A stretch of DNA of 64,000 bases from DASQDN01 sp963825845 (GTDB lineage Bacteria > Acidobacteriota > Terriglobia > Bryobacterales > Bryobacteraceae): NCBI GenBank assembly GCA_963825845.1, contig CAWGVL010000069.1, forward strand, positions 192,562 to 256,561. The letters run 5' to 3'. This document shows, one piece after another, positions 26,862 through 34,878 of the stretch. The translations under genes were made by a program, and so were the position numbers. How positions within the stretch are numbered: the stretch's first letter is position 1; each line of letters starts with the position of its first letter. A model generated the notes under the pieces. It saw nothing but the letters and a program-made list of their open reading frames with translations. It made no database searches and was not told the origin of the DNA.

Positions 26862-27755
26862 ATGGACGCTAAAGACCTGAAAGGCGTGTTCGGGTTCCCC
26901 GTCACCCCCTATCGCCCCGACTTGAGTCTGGATCTGGATGCTCTGGCTCGCAACGTTGATGAGATGACGAAACATCCTTTCTGCGCGATCGTCGCGGCCG
27001 GCGGTACCGGCGAACTGTACTCGATGACGCCGCAAGAGATTGAAGACGTCGTGCGAGTCACGGTCGAAGCGACGCAAGGGCGCATGCCGGTCGTAGCAGG
27101 TACCGGCTACAACGTCGCCATCGGAGCCGACATCGCCAGACGCGTGGAAAAGGTTGGAGCGGACATCATTTTGGTTCTGCCGCCATACTACTCCGGCGCA
27201 CCCGAAGCGGGGCTCTTCGAGTTCTATGCGTCGATTGGCCGGGCAACACCACTTCCGTTGATGGTCTACAGCCGTGACTGGGCGGTATTCTCACCCGAGC
27301 AAGTTGCTCGATTGTGCGACAAGGTACCGACTCTGAAGGCGTGGAAAGATGGTCAGGGCAACGGACGTACGTATCAGCGGATCATACAGTACAACGGCGA
27401 TCGGCTCGCATGGTACGGCGGTCTCGGCGACGACTGTGTGCCGACCTATTTCGCGGCCGGCGTGCAGGCGTACACATCGAGCATCTCGAATATCTCGCCG
27501 AAGGTCTCGCTTGCGCTCGCCGATGCTGGAATGCGCCGCGACTTCAACACACTGGATGGATTGATGAAGAAATACGTTCATCCGCTCTACGCTTTTCGTG
27601 AACGGTCGAAGGGCTATGAAGTTTCCGCTATGAAAACTGCGATGGAGTTGCTCGGAAAGTCTGCAGGTCCCGTACGTCCTCCTCTGACGAATACACGGCC
27701 GCAGGACATCGACGATCTCAAAAAAGTAATCGCAGCCTACGACGGGATGCTCTAA
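26862..27755 (+). CDS. DapA-superfamily lyase, probably 5-dehydro-4-deoxyglucarate dehydratase (KdgD)
   Basis: A 297-residue member of the dihydrodipicolinate synthase/N-acetylneuraminate lyase superfamily. GTGE lies at residues 48-51, a Tyr in LMVYSRD at residue 136, and the Schiff-base Lys162 in LKAWKDGQGN. The N-terminal DLKGVFGFPVTPY and the KDGQGN block fit 5-dehydro-4-deoxy-D-glucarate dehydratase (EC 4.2.1.41), which makes 2-oxoglutarate semialdehyde in hexarate catabolism. This is family-level reasoning, and a related 2-keto-3-deoxy-sugar aldolase is the main alternative. It starts 6 bases after the PfkB kinase stop, in one operon with the double esterase. Confidence 0.8.
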   Translation: MDAKDLKGVFGFPVTPYRPDLSLDLDALARNVDEMTKHPFCAIVAAGGTGELYSMTPQEIEDVVRVTVEATQGRMPVVAGTGYNVAIGADIARRVEKVGADIILVLPPYYSGAPEAGLFEFYASIGRATPLPLMVYSRDWAVFSPEQVARLCDKVPTLKAWKDGQGNGRTYQRIIQYNGDRLAWYGGLGDDCVPTYFAAGVQAYTSSISNISPKVSLALADAGMRRDFNTLDGLMKKYVHPLYAFRERSKGYEVSAMKTAMELLGKSAGPVRPPLTNTRPQDIDDLKKVIAAYDGML

Positions 27756-27826
27756 TTTCTTTGCACGAGCAACGTGTTGATTGCTTGAAACATATTGAAA
27801 TCGAATCGTTCGATTGCGTTTAATTC

Positions 27827-27855
27827 TTGACAGCTTTTATAACGCGCTGCATACT
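27827..27855 (+). promoter_or_regulatory. Sigma70-type promoter upstream of the 90-residue protein and YcaO gene
   Basis: TTGACA at 27827-27832 is an exact -35, followed by a 17-base spacer and CATACT at 27850-27855 (4 of 6 to the -10 consensus). Transcription would start about 45 bases before the ATG at 27907. This is the best-formed promoter seen in the window. Just upstream, TCGAATCGTTCGA (27801-27813) is a palindrome with 5-base arms that could be an operator. Confidence 0.65.
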
Positions 27856-27906
27856 TGTGTACCAGTACGAGCACTAAAATAGTTCCACACAACGGAGGCG
27901 ATATAG

Positions 27907-28179
27907 ATGCCTGATCCAAGAAGACTCAAAGCCAAGGTTGGCGCACTGCAGCGAGATACTGCGGGTCTGCTGAAACTACTCGGCGGAAATGACAATGATC
28001 AGCTGCGCTTTTGGGAAATCCTGAAAGGGATTACCACTCCGGCTGAGTTGCGGCTCGTCGATCAACACCTCGACGTGATGCAGAATTCCATCGCGCAACT
28101 CCAGGTAGGTTTGAAAGGTCTCGAGAGAGCGTCGAAGGAAATTGGCGCCGTGAAGGTTGCCAAGGCGGCTGGCGCCTGA
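27907..28179 (+). CDS. Small helical protein of 90 residues next to YcaO gene, function unknown
   Basis: A 90-residue ORF with a strong GGAGG 9 bases before the ATG and the promoter at 27827 in front. It is predicted to be almost all helix: charged N-terminal segment (DPRRLKAKVGALQRD), a GG-N break near residue 27, a second helical part, and an Ala/Lys-rich end KVAKAAGA. It has no Cys, and only two Ser and three Thr in total. Its size, strong expression signals and position 21 bases upstream of a SagD-like YcaO gene would suit a modified-peptide precursor, but the lack of Cys and scarcity of Ser/Thr in the tail argue against an azole substrate. It may instead be a structural or helper protein. 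No family is recognised. Confidence 0.7.
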   Translation: MPDPRRLKAKVGALQRDTAGLLKLLGGNDNDQLRFWEILKGITTPAELRLVDQHLDVMQNSIAQLQVGLKGLERASKEIGAVKVAKAAGA

Positions 28180-28200
28180 TTCGATAGCGAATGGATTCGG

Positions 28201-29793
28201 ATGGGGAAGCAAGCCGTTCAAGGCGACTCCATCCGCGTCGCCCCTGTCCACACCACGTCCGGCATCAACCCGTTCTTTCTTTCCGGCCCCACTATTTATA
28301 CATTCGAAGACGCGATCGGACCTTTAGCCATCCCCGGCCGGCCCGGATGCGGTTATTGCGCCTGCCAGCGGATGCGGGCCGCTGCAATCGTTAACCCTCC
28401 CGGACCGCGGTCCAAATTCAATAGACAATCGCTTGCGCGTGAGATCCGAAGAATCGATCGATACGGGCATCGACGGATCGCCGCTACTCGATCACGTACT
28501 GATCGGCCGGACTTTCCATAGATTTGTTCCCTTGCCCGAGTGTCCCGTGTGCGGCGGGGCCACCGCGCAATCGCAACCTGAACATCTCTCGGCGGAAGAC
28601 TCGCCGGAGCACGTGCTCGACGCGCTTGCGGGCTTCCTGGACCCGCGCACTGGAATTATTGCGCGCATCAACGTGGAGAATCAGTCCCCAATTGTGGTCA
28701 CTGCGGCGCCACCGTATATGTTCAACGGAGACGGCTCGCCGCGTCAGCTGCCTGTCGGGTGGGGGAAAGGGCTGACCTTATCTGGCGCTATCCTGTCTGC
28801 CGTCGGAGAGGCAATTGAGCGCTACTCGGCTTCCCTGCCCGATCTGTCGCGGATCAATTGGGTTCGTTTCGACGAACTGGACGGTGATGTCCTCGACCCG
28901 CGCGAATTCTCGCTATACGATGACCGCCAGTATGACCGTGAGGGTTTCCCATATGTCCGCTTTGACGCGAGCGCCCGGCATCCCTGGATTCGCGGACACT
29001 GGTTTCAAAGCGATCGTCCGGTCTGGGTTCATGCAGTATTTGGGTTCCTTTCGCTAACGGTGCATAGGGAGCACCTCGTCTGTCAGGGCACGTCGAACGG
29101 ACTTGCCGCGGGGTCCAATCTGGCTGATGCGGCGATGCGCGCGACGATGGAACTTGTTGAGCGCGATGCCTTCCTCGCGGCGTGGCTGACCGGCCGTCCC
29201 GGACGTCGGGTGAATCTGCAAAACGAACCCGAGCTCCGCGAAGTCATTGCAGGCGTTGAGGCGCTCGGCGGAGCCGTGGAGATCTACCTCCTCGACACGA
29301 GCTCGTTTGGTACGACTGCGCTGTGCTTCGCTCTGGGTGACGGGCAGGCGTATCCCGGCGTGACGTTGGGTCTCGGCTCTGACTTGGATCCGAAGATCGC
29401 GATACGGCAGGCGGTGTCGAGCTGGGTCAGACCGGTCCATATCTTCGGCGCTTGATGCAATCCAACGCGGTCGCGGTACCCGCCTGCCCTAGCGACGTGA
29501 AAACCATGCTCGACCATGCCGCATACTACTTCCCTGCCGGGCGCGCTCGCGCTTTCGATTGCTTGCGAGGCAAGGAACGGCTTCCGCTTCCCCGCCAGTC
29601 ATCGGACTTACGAATCGCGATCGTGGATGTGACGTCCCGTGACGTTGCGACCGGTCCGTTCCGCGTAGCCCGCGCTGTTAGTCCGGATCTGCAGGGGATC
29701 TCGTATGGCTACGGGTTCGAGCGCGCCGTTGTGAAGCGCATCCGGGACATGGGCATTGCCCCCGACCTGCCCGAAGTTCACCCTATCTGGTAA
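28201..29793 (+). CDS. YcaO-domain (SagD-like) peptide-backbone cyclodehydratase with small Cys-pair module, two frameshifts
   Basis: Reassembled length about 530 residues. From the ATG at 28201 the first frame gives VAPVHTTSG, IGPLAIPGRPGCGYCACQR, like the zinc-binding end of E1-type TOMM cyclodehydratase partners. The frame changes between about 28385 and 28440 and continues with PLPECPVCGG (second Cys pair). The YcaO core follows: GWGKGLTLSGAILSAVGEAIERYS and MELVERDAFLAAWL, both ATP/Mg motifs. Near 29415 a missing base interrupts it. The restored reading is ELGQTGPYLRRLMQS, then VKTMLDHAAYYF and RIAIVDVT, ending HPIW. SagD-type YcaO enzymes use ATP to convert Cys/Ser/Thr to azolines. No dehydrogenase, protease or exporter gene is adjacent. 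Confidence 0.82.
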
Positions 29794-29856
29794 GAACGCA
29801 GCATCGGGTCTTGCCTTCGATCGCACAGACGCTCCGATCCTTATTAAACTATCTGC

Positions 29857-30972
29857 ATGGCCACAGAAGCCCGACGCGACTTTATTCTTCGAACCCTTGC
29901 CACCGGCGCGTGTGCCGCGGTTTACTCCGTGACCGGCAAAGCTCAGACGGCGCCCGGGATTCCCGGTCCTTATCCTGGACGCGTGGTAGCGGTGAACCGG
30001 CCTGGAGCGGTCGTGGACCGCAAGTACCAGCGCGACGCGGTCAAGAACATGATGCAGAAAGGCATGATGGAACTCACCGGAGCTCCATCGCCGCAAGAAG
30101 CCTGGCGAAAGTTCTTCCAGCCAGGGGACGTGGTTGGCGTAAAGCTGAACCCTGTCGGCCAGCCGTACGTGATATCGGCGCCTGAGGTTTTCCTAGAGAT
30201 TGTCGAGGGCTTGAAGATGGCGGGCGTACCGATGAAGAACATCGTCGCCTATGATCGCTACCACGATCAATTTCTTCAGGCGGGATTCGACAAGTGGCTG
30301 CCGGAGGGAGTCCGCTGGACATCCGCCAGCCCGGCGTTTAACTCTCATCCGCTGCAGCTGGACATGGAAGGGTACGACAAGAATCAGTATGTCGAGATGC
30401 CGCTGGTGCTGCCCGAAGGCGACCCCAAGAACCCGCATCACCGCCGATCGTACCTGTCGAACTTCATCAGCAAGGACGTCAATAAAATGATTAACCTTTG
30501 CCTGTTGAAGCACCATCAGTCGGCGGGTGTAACAATCGCGTTGAAGAACATGTCGCACGGACTGGTAAATAACGTCAGCCGCAGCCACTCGAGTTCAACT
30601 CTGAATACGTGCGGGACATTCATTCCGAATATCGTCGACCACCCGATTATCCGGCAGAAAGTGGTGCTGAATATCCTGGATGGAGTTCTTGCCGCATACC
30701 ACGGCGGGCCCGGCGGCAAAGTCGGAAACTATATGTGGAATCACAACACGATGTACTTTGCAACGGATCCTGTTGCGCTCGACAAGACAGGGCTGAAGGT
30801 GATCGACGCGAAACGCGTTGAGGTGGGCATGCTGCCGATCGCTACGGCGAAGCCCGATAAGGACAGCACGTTCCTGAATATGCAGGTCGAGCACATCGAG
30901 ATCGCCGGCGCTCTGGGCCTGGGAAATTACGACGACAAGAAGATCGACGTCCGTCGCATCTCATTGGCATAG
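29857..30972 (+). CDS. DUF362 protein with Tat signal (copy 1)
   Basis: A 371-residue protein with an N-terminal twin-arginine signal (ARRDFILRTLATGACAA) cleaved near a KAQT site. The body matches secreted DUF362 proteins: PGRVVAVNRPGAVVD, GDVVGVKLNPVGQP, a LLKHHQSAGVTIALKNMSHG core, NILDGVLAAYHGGPGG and ATDPVALDKTGLKVID. Export by Tat implies folding, and possibly cofactor binding, before translocation. No CxxC ferredoxin motif is seen, unlike many cytoplasmic DUF362 members. The function is unknown. It is followed by a hairpin terminator. A frameshifted paralogue lies at 32810. Confidence 0.85.
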   Translation: MATEARRDFILRTLATGACAAVYSVTGKAQTAPGIPGPYPGRVVAVNRPGAVVDRKYQRDAVKNMMQKGMMELTGAPSPQEAWRKFFQPGDVVGVKLNPVGQPYVISAPEVFLEIVEGLKMAGVPMKNIVAYDRYHDQFLQAGFDKWLPEGVRWTSASPAFNSHPLQLDMEGYDKNQYVEMPLVLPEGDPKNPHHRRSYLSNFISKDVNKMINLCLLKHHQSAGVTIALKNMSHGLVNNVSRSHSSSTLNTCGTFIPNIVDHPIIRQKVVLNILDGVLAAYHGGPGGKVGNYMWNHNTMYFATDPVALDKTGLKVIDAKRVEVGMLPIATAKPDKDSTFLNMQVEHIEIAGALGLGNYDDKKIDVRRISLA

Positions 30973-30975
30973 ACG

Positions 30976-31010
30976 ATCGCTCCCTCGGTCAATGCAACCG
31001 AGGGAGCGAT
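30976..31010. terminator. Bidirectional hairpin terminator
   Basis: Perfect 14-base arms, ATCGCTCCCTCGGT (30976-30989) and its complement (30997-31010), around a 7-base loop. It sits between the stop of DUF362 copy 1 (30972) and the stop of the convergent gene at 31019, so it can serve both. There is no T-run, so termination on either side may depend on stem strength. Confidence 0.75.
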
Positions 31011-31018
31011 GTTGGTAC

Positions 31019-31672
31019 TCAATTCGTAGCGAAGCAGTAGAAACGGCCTGCGCCGCCAGTCGCAACCAGATTCGGCTGACTGCAGCCCTTCGATCCATGC
31101 GCTGAATTCCAGGACGTGGGATTATCTCCGCCGCCTTGCCGGTCATGATGTCCGACCTGCGCACTTCCTTCACTGCTGCTCGTCCAGTTCTTGCAGGTCT
31201 TATCCGCGTCTCCGGGGAAGGCCGTGCCATCCAATTGAGACCCAGTCAGGATGTCGTGCTCATTCGGAGTATCGCCTCGGCCATTCAGGACTTGGCCTTT
31301 CTCACTGATTGAGTTCTCCTTGGACAGCTTGTTGTTCGCGCTGTGAAGATCGTCAACGTTCTTGGCCACTTCGACTCCCTTCGCGTTGTACCACGGTCCC
31401 TTTCCGATTCGGTCCCGCGCATTGACCGCGGCCTTACCGTCGGATGCGCTCGCGCTCAGGTACGCGTGCCACGTCCGTTTGCCGGCGCCTGCGGCTTTGG
31501 CTAGCATCTGGCAATGCTGATCGGCTCCCGCAAGCCCACCTAGAGCGGCGCCATTCCCGGACCCTGAACTCGTGATAAAGAATGTCATTTTGTCCGGAGT
31601 GGTTTGCGCGAACATCGGAATAGCGGACGCGGCAAGCGCGATCGAAAACAGCAACGTTTTTGGTTTAGTCAT
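31019..31672 (-). CDS. Secreted Gly/Ser/Asn-rich protein of an acidobacterial family, function unknown
   Basis: A 217-residue protein with a strong GGAGG ribosome site 4 bases before the ATG and a Sec signal (MTKPKTLLFSIALAASAIPMFAQ). The mature part contains GGLAGADQHCQMLA, TWHAYLSASA, NARDRIGKGPWYNAKGV, GDTPNEHDILTGS, CKNWTSSSEGSAQVGHHDR, SWNSAHGSKGCSQ and a final FYCFA. Four Cys could pair in two disulfides. The layout (GADxxC...W.A.LS...AR.RIG.GPWYN) resembles the C-type-lectin/endostatin-like fold of DUF1554-type extracellular proteins. This is a resemblance by eye, and the ligand is not known. Confidence 0.75.
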   Translation of the reverse strand: MTKPKTLLFSIALAASAIPMFAQTTPDKMTFFITSSGSGNGAALGGLAGADQHCQMLAKAAGAGKRTWHAYLSASASDGKAAVNARDRIGKGPWYNAKGVEVAKNVDDLHSANNKLSKENSISEKGQVLNGRGDTPNEHDILTGSQLDGTAFPGDADKTCKNWTSSSEGSAQVGHHDRQGGGDNPTSWNSAHGSKGCSQPNLVATGGAGRFYCFATN

Positions 31673-31736
31673 ATACCTCCTCTTTGGTTGATCATCTTAT
31701 ACCCCTCGGTCGACCCGGAAGAGACATCGGAGTGGC

Positions 31737-32018
31737 ATGGCACGTGCAAGACGATGGTTCGGCTCGGGTGAATCCCGACCCGATATCAGGAATTTAAGCG
31801 ATCATATGCAATCCGTACATGAAATTCTTGCTGGGCTCACGCCTATTGAGTATCCAGAATTGACAAACTGGATTCGTGAGTCGAGACGGGAGCCGAGGGG
31901 TCCGGCCCAAGTGATCGTGCTCGATGAAGCTACACGCAACCACGCGTTGTTGATGCGCCGCGAAAAAGAACTGCGGCGAAGAGCGGCACGCAAGTACGAA
32001 CTCGGCACGGCTTGCTAA
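31737..32018 (+). CDS. Small basic hypothetical protein
   Basis: A 93-residue ORF with GGAG 5 bases before the ATG. The N-terminus is rich in Arg (MARARRWFGSG), the middle has the PELTNWIRESRREPRGPAQVIVLD segment, and the C-terminus is a charged helix (LLMRREKELRRRAARKYEL). There is no signal peptide or known domain. It lies between divergent and convergent small genes, and its stop is 3 bases from the stop of the minus-strand gene at 32021. It is probably real, given the ribosome site and lack of a better frame, but unproven. Confidence 0.5.
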   Translation: MARARRWFGSGESRPDIRNLSDHMQSVHEILAGLTPIEYPELTNWIRESRREPRGPAQVIVLDEATRNHALLMRREKELRRRAARKYELGTAC

Positions 32019-32020
32019 CT

Positions 32021-32275
32021 TCACACGCTGATCTCGACGTCTACGACCAGGGCGCCCTCCGTTGCATGAACCTCAGCTTTTCTGACGAACTGTACAAGCG
32101 GGCGCAGGTCCGGCGCCTGGCCGGACCTTGGGGCAGGCGGAGTCGCCGCGCCGCGCAGGACCTGCGACAGAACCTCATTCAGCAACTGGTCCTTGAGAGG
32201 AACATGGGCCGAAATCGATAGTCCTTTCAGGTCGCTGAACCCGCTGTCAATCTGCTTTTGCATCCACTCTTTCAT
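32021..32275 (-). CDS. Small protein sharing an N-terminal motif with its upstream neighbour
   Basis: 84 residues from the ATG at 32275, chosen because GAGGAG lies 5 bases upstream. A GTG at 32281 would sit on that site. The N-terminal 40 residues (DSGFSDLKGLSISAHVPL ... LLNEVLSQVL) align with those of the gene at 32293 (SNDLADLRGASIRATIPI ... FLNEAANEQV). The C-terminus ends in a beta-like ALVVDVEISV. The two genes are 18 bases apart on the same strand and look like a diverged tandem pair of which this one is the short member. No known family. Confidence 0.65.
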   Translation of the reverse strand: MKEWMQKQIDSGFSDLKGLSISAHVPLKDQLLNEVLSQVLRGAATPPAPRSGQAPDLRPLVQFVRKAEVHATEGALVVDVEISV

Positions 32276-32292
32276 CTGCACTCCTCTAGAAC

Positions 32293-32787
32293 TCAGTCGA
32301 TTCGCCCCTCAAGAACGATGACGACCGTCCCTCGCCTTGTCGAAATGCGTAACGCTTTTACATATCCAAGTAAATTCCGGTACGGAGCCAAGTTCGGTGT
32401 CTCTCGAAGATCGAGGATCACTTGACGACCGCTAATGCGGACCCCCTGTGGCAGGAGCTCCTTGGCAAACAGCTCAGCGAGCCACATAAGGCCTCCGTAC
32501 TCGGAGGAGGCTACGGTGACGAGAATCACTGGCGGCTCGGCGCTTACGATTACCTCGGGGCGGAACCATTTCGTGAACGGACCCACCGATACTTGCACTC
32601 CAATCTGAAGGTAGTTATCCGTGCCCACCTGTATATCGAATTGCTTTATACGGCCACGACGCGCGCGTACCTGTTCGTTTGCTGCTTCGTTAAGGAAGGT
32701 CTCCGGTATAGGAATCGTCGCTCTGATGGAAGCGCCTCGAAGATCGGCCAGATCATTCGAGAGAAGGCGTTGGAGTACCGTGTTCAT
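32293..32787 (-). CDS. Beta-rich protein, long member of a tandem paralogous pair
   Basis: A 164-residue protein. It has an N-terminal DLRGASIRATIPIPETFLNEA segment, a basic stretch (RARRGRIKQFDI), then alternating hydrophobic strands (YLQIGVQVSVGPF, PEVIVSAEPPVILVTVAS), a helix (WLAELFAKELLPQGV) and more strands ending TVVIVLEGRID. There is no signal peptide or transmembrane helix. It resembles small lipid-binding or AsmA/DUF-type beta proteins only in outline, and I do not recognise it. The start lies 22 bases from the divergent DUF362 copy 2, so both share a very short promoter region. Confidence 0.65.
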   Translation of the reverse strand: MNTVLQRLLSNDLADLRGASIRATIPIPETFLNEAANEQVRARRGRIKQFDIQVGTDNYLQIGVQVSVGPFTKWFRPEVIVSAEPPVILVTVASSEYGGLMWLAELFAKELLPQGVRISGRQVILDLRETPNLAPYRNLLGYVKALRISTRRGTVVIVLEGRID

Positions 32788-32809
32788 GCCGTCGTGTTAA
32801 CATCCCCGC

Positions 32810-33933
32810 ATGGATCGGAGATTCTTTCTCCATGTTGCCGCCGCAGCGCCCGCTGCGTTTGGTAAAGACGCGCCTACACCGCCGAAGTACAAGATTGTAA
32901 CCAGCTATCAGCCTACCGGAAAAGGCTTACCCGGTCTGTATCCCGGACGTGTGTCTAGTGTTCGATCCAAAGCAAGCATTGATGTTTCAACTGAGACGGT
33001 GAGTATTCCGGTGGTTCAGGAAATGATGCGTCGAGGTATGACCCAACTGACAGGCGACAAAGATCCACGGGATAGCTGGGCACGCTTCTTCGACAAATCC
33101 GATATCGTGGGCATCAAAGTCAACTCATCCGGCGCTCCGGGTATCATGTCACACCCTGTCGTCGTAACGGATATAGTCGCAAACCTGATTCGAATCGGAG
33201 TGAAACCATCGAATATCGTCGTCCATGAGCGTGGTACGAACCAGATGGATACGATTCACTATCCCGATTTCCTGCCGCCCAGCGTTCGTATCGAAGGCGC
33301 GAATACATACATGGGATTCGATCCGAACGTCTATGTGGAGACGACCTTCTTCGGCGAGGACGATACGCGCTCCAACCTGGTGCGGATGGTGTCCGAGCAT
33401 TTCACCAAGATCATCAATGTCCCGAACATGAAGGATCACGGCGCCTCAGGCGTTACCGGATGCCTGAAGAATGTCGCCTACGGCGAATTCAACAATGTTG
33501 CCCGATCTCACTACCCGCAGCGACACTCACACGCGAACGCTTCATCGGCACGCTCTGTTTACGGTGGAACCGCTACGGTCCAAGGTTTGTGCTCAACATC
33601 ATGGACGGACTGAAAGGTGTCTGGCATGCCGGGCCATTTTCGCCGCTAAAAAAGTTCCGATTCTATCCGGGCCAGATCATGTTCGGAACCGATCCGGTCG
33701 CTATGGATCGTCTGCTGATCGACATCATGGATGATGAGCGGAAAGCGGCATGGAGCCATCTCGGTGTGGGAGCGATCGGAGAAGTATTGCAGCGAGGACT
33801 CGCGAAATGGGCCGGCGATCCGAACGTGAACAGGTTTATTCGTGAGCCCGGACATATCGAGTTCGCGTCTACGCTCGGTCTGGGCGTCTATGATAAGAGC
33901 AAGATCGATCTTCGCGAGGCGCAGGTGTCATGA
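32810..33933 (+). CDS. DUF362 protein with Tat-like signal (copy 2), frameshifted
   Basis: About 373 residues when joined. MDRRFFLHVAAAAPAAFG is a short Tat-type signal. The first frame matches copy 1: LPGLYPGRVSSVRSKA, IPVVQEMMRRGMTQLTGD, SDIVGIKVNSSGAPG, NVPNMKDHGASGVTGCLKNVAYG, FNNVARSH. It runs into nonsense after about 33515. From about 33545 a second frame resumes with RFIGTLC, FVLNIMDGLKGVWHAG, FGTDPVAMDRLLIDIMD and LGLGVYDKSKIDLR. At least two or three indels fall in 33510-33600, where VEPLRSK appears in the third frame. The stop overlaps the next gene's start (ATGA). Function unknown. Confidence 0.78.
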
Positions 33934-34878
33934 TCTGTTTCGTCCTTGCAGTGCTGATTCCGGGCCTGTACCGGGAACAGGTGCCGGAGAAGGTAGATGC
34001 TATCAAGCGAGCCGGGATTACGCGAGTCTACTCGCCCGCAGCGCACGTCGGCGCGTGGAAGGCCGCGGGCATTGACACATTGGACAGCACAGCTCTTGCA
34101 CAGTTCACAGTACGTTCCTGCTCCGACGGTGAGAATGGAAGCCACGGCTGCGTCAGCGACTCGCATTCCATGCATCAACGCGAATGGCTGGCGGTACCAG
34201 CGCGGCTTGAAACGCGCGTTCTACAAGAATCTGCCTCAAGGGTCAGCCGTTATGGCCGCGGCGGAATCATTCGCGTACGACGTCGACCCGTGCTTCAGCC
34301 GTCAGCCAAAGATCTGGATGATCTTCTCGAGATGGTGGCATTTCTTGGTAACGTCCAGGGTGAACCTATGCCCGCGATGGCGAATCTAGGTGTGTTGGAC
34401 GACGGCAGCCCATTATTGGGAGAAGTGATGAATCTGCTCTCGCGCCGGAATCTGCTGTACCGAGTCGTTCCAAAGCCCGGACTGGTCTCTCGATCTGAAC
34501 GTGAAGGTCGGGTCGGAACAATTCCCGGTCGAGGCGGCAAGGAATCCTAGCGATTTTGCGGCTCGGGTTCGCGAGAAGCTTCAGGATGAAAAACGGCTAC
34601 TCCGGATCTACGGCAGCTCTGTCGTGATCGGGTATCTTACCGGCAATGATGGTAACGCCCGTCTGTTCCTTTTGAACTACCTGCGGCGTCCTGTTACCAG
34701 CCTGCAGGTTCGCATCAAAGGGAACTACAGCGTCTCGAAGGCGCACGTGCCAGGACGTCCGAACGCTGTGGTGAAGGATGCGCTGATGCGGGAGGGCGGC
34801 ACTGAGTTTACGATGTCCGATTTTCAGCGCTTCGCAGTTGTCGATATGGTCAAAGGTCAAAGGCGATCCTCACGATGA
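33930..34878 (+). CDS. Secreted hypothetical protein, frameshifted
   Basis: About 315 residues spread over three frames. ATG at 33930 overlaps the DUF362 stop. The signal peptide MICFVLAVLIPGLY is followed by VDAIKRAGITRVYSP and AAGIDTLDS (frame 1). NGWRYQRGLKRAFYKNL and AVMAAAESFAYDVD then appear in frame 2, DLDDLLEMVAFLGNVQGEPMPAMANLG and VMNLLSRRNLLYRVVPKPG in frame 1 again, and EEK-rich AARVREKLQDEKRLLRIYGSSVVIGYLTG with a beta-rich tail in frame 3. The order suggests a TIM-barrel-like N-terminus and a beta-sandwich C-terminus, as in glycosidase-like secreted proteins. No catalytic motif can be fixed. It is followed by a CBM9-like gene in ATGA overlap. Confidence 0.6.

Noticed and set aside
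27907..28179. The 90-residue ORF as a certain thiazole/oxazole peptide precursor
   Set aside because: No Cys and too few Ser/Thr, so it is reported only as a candidate partner of YcaO.
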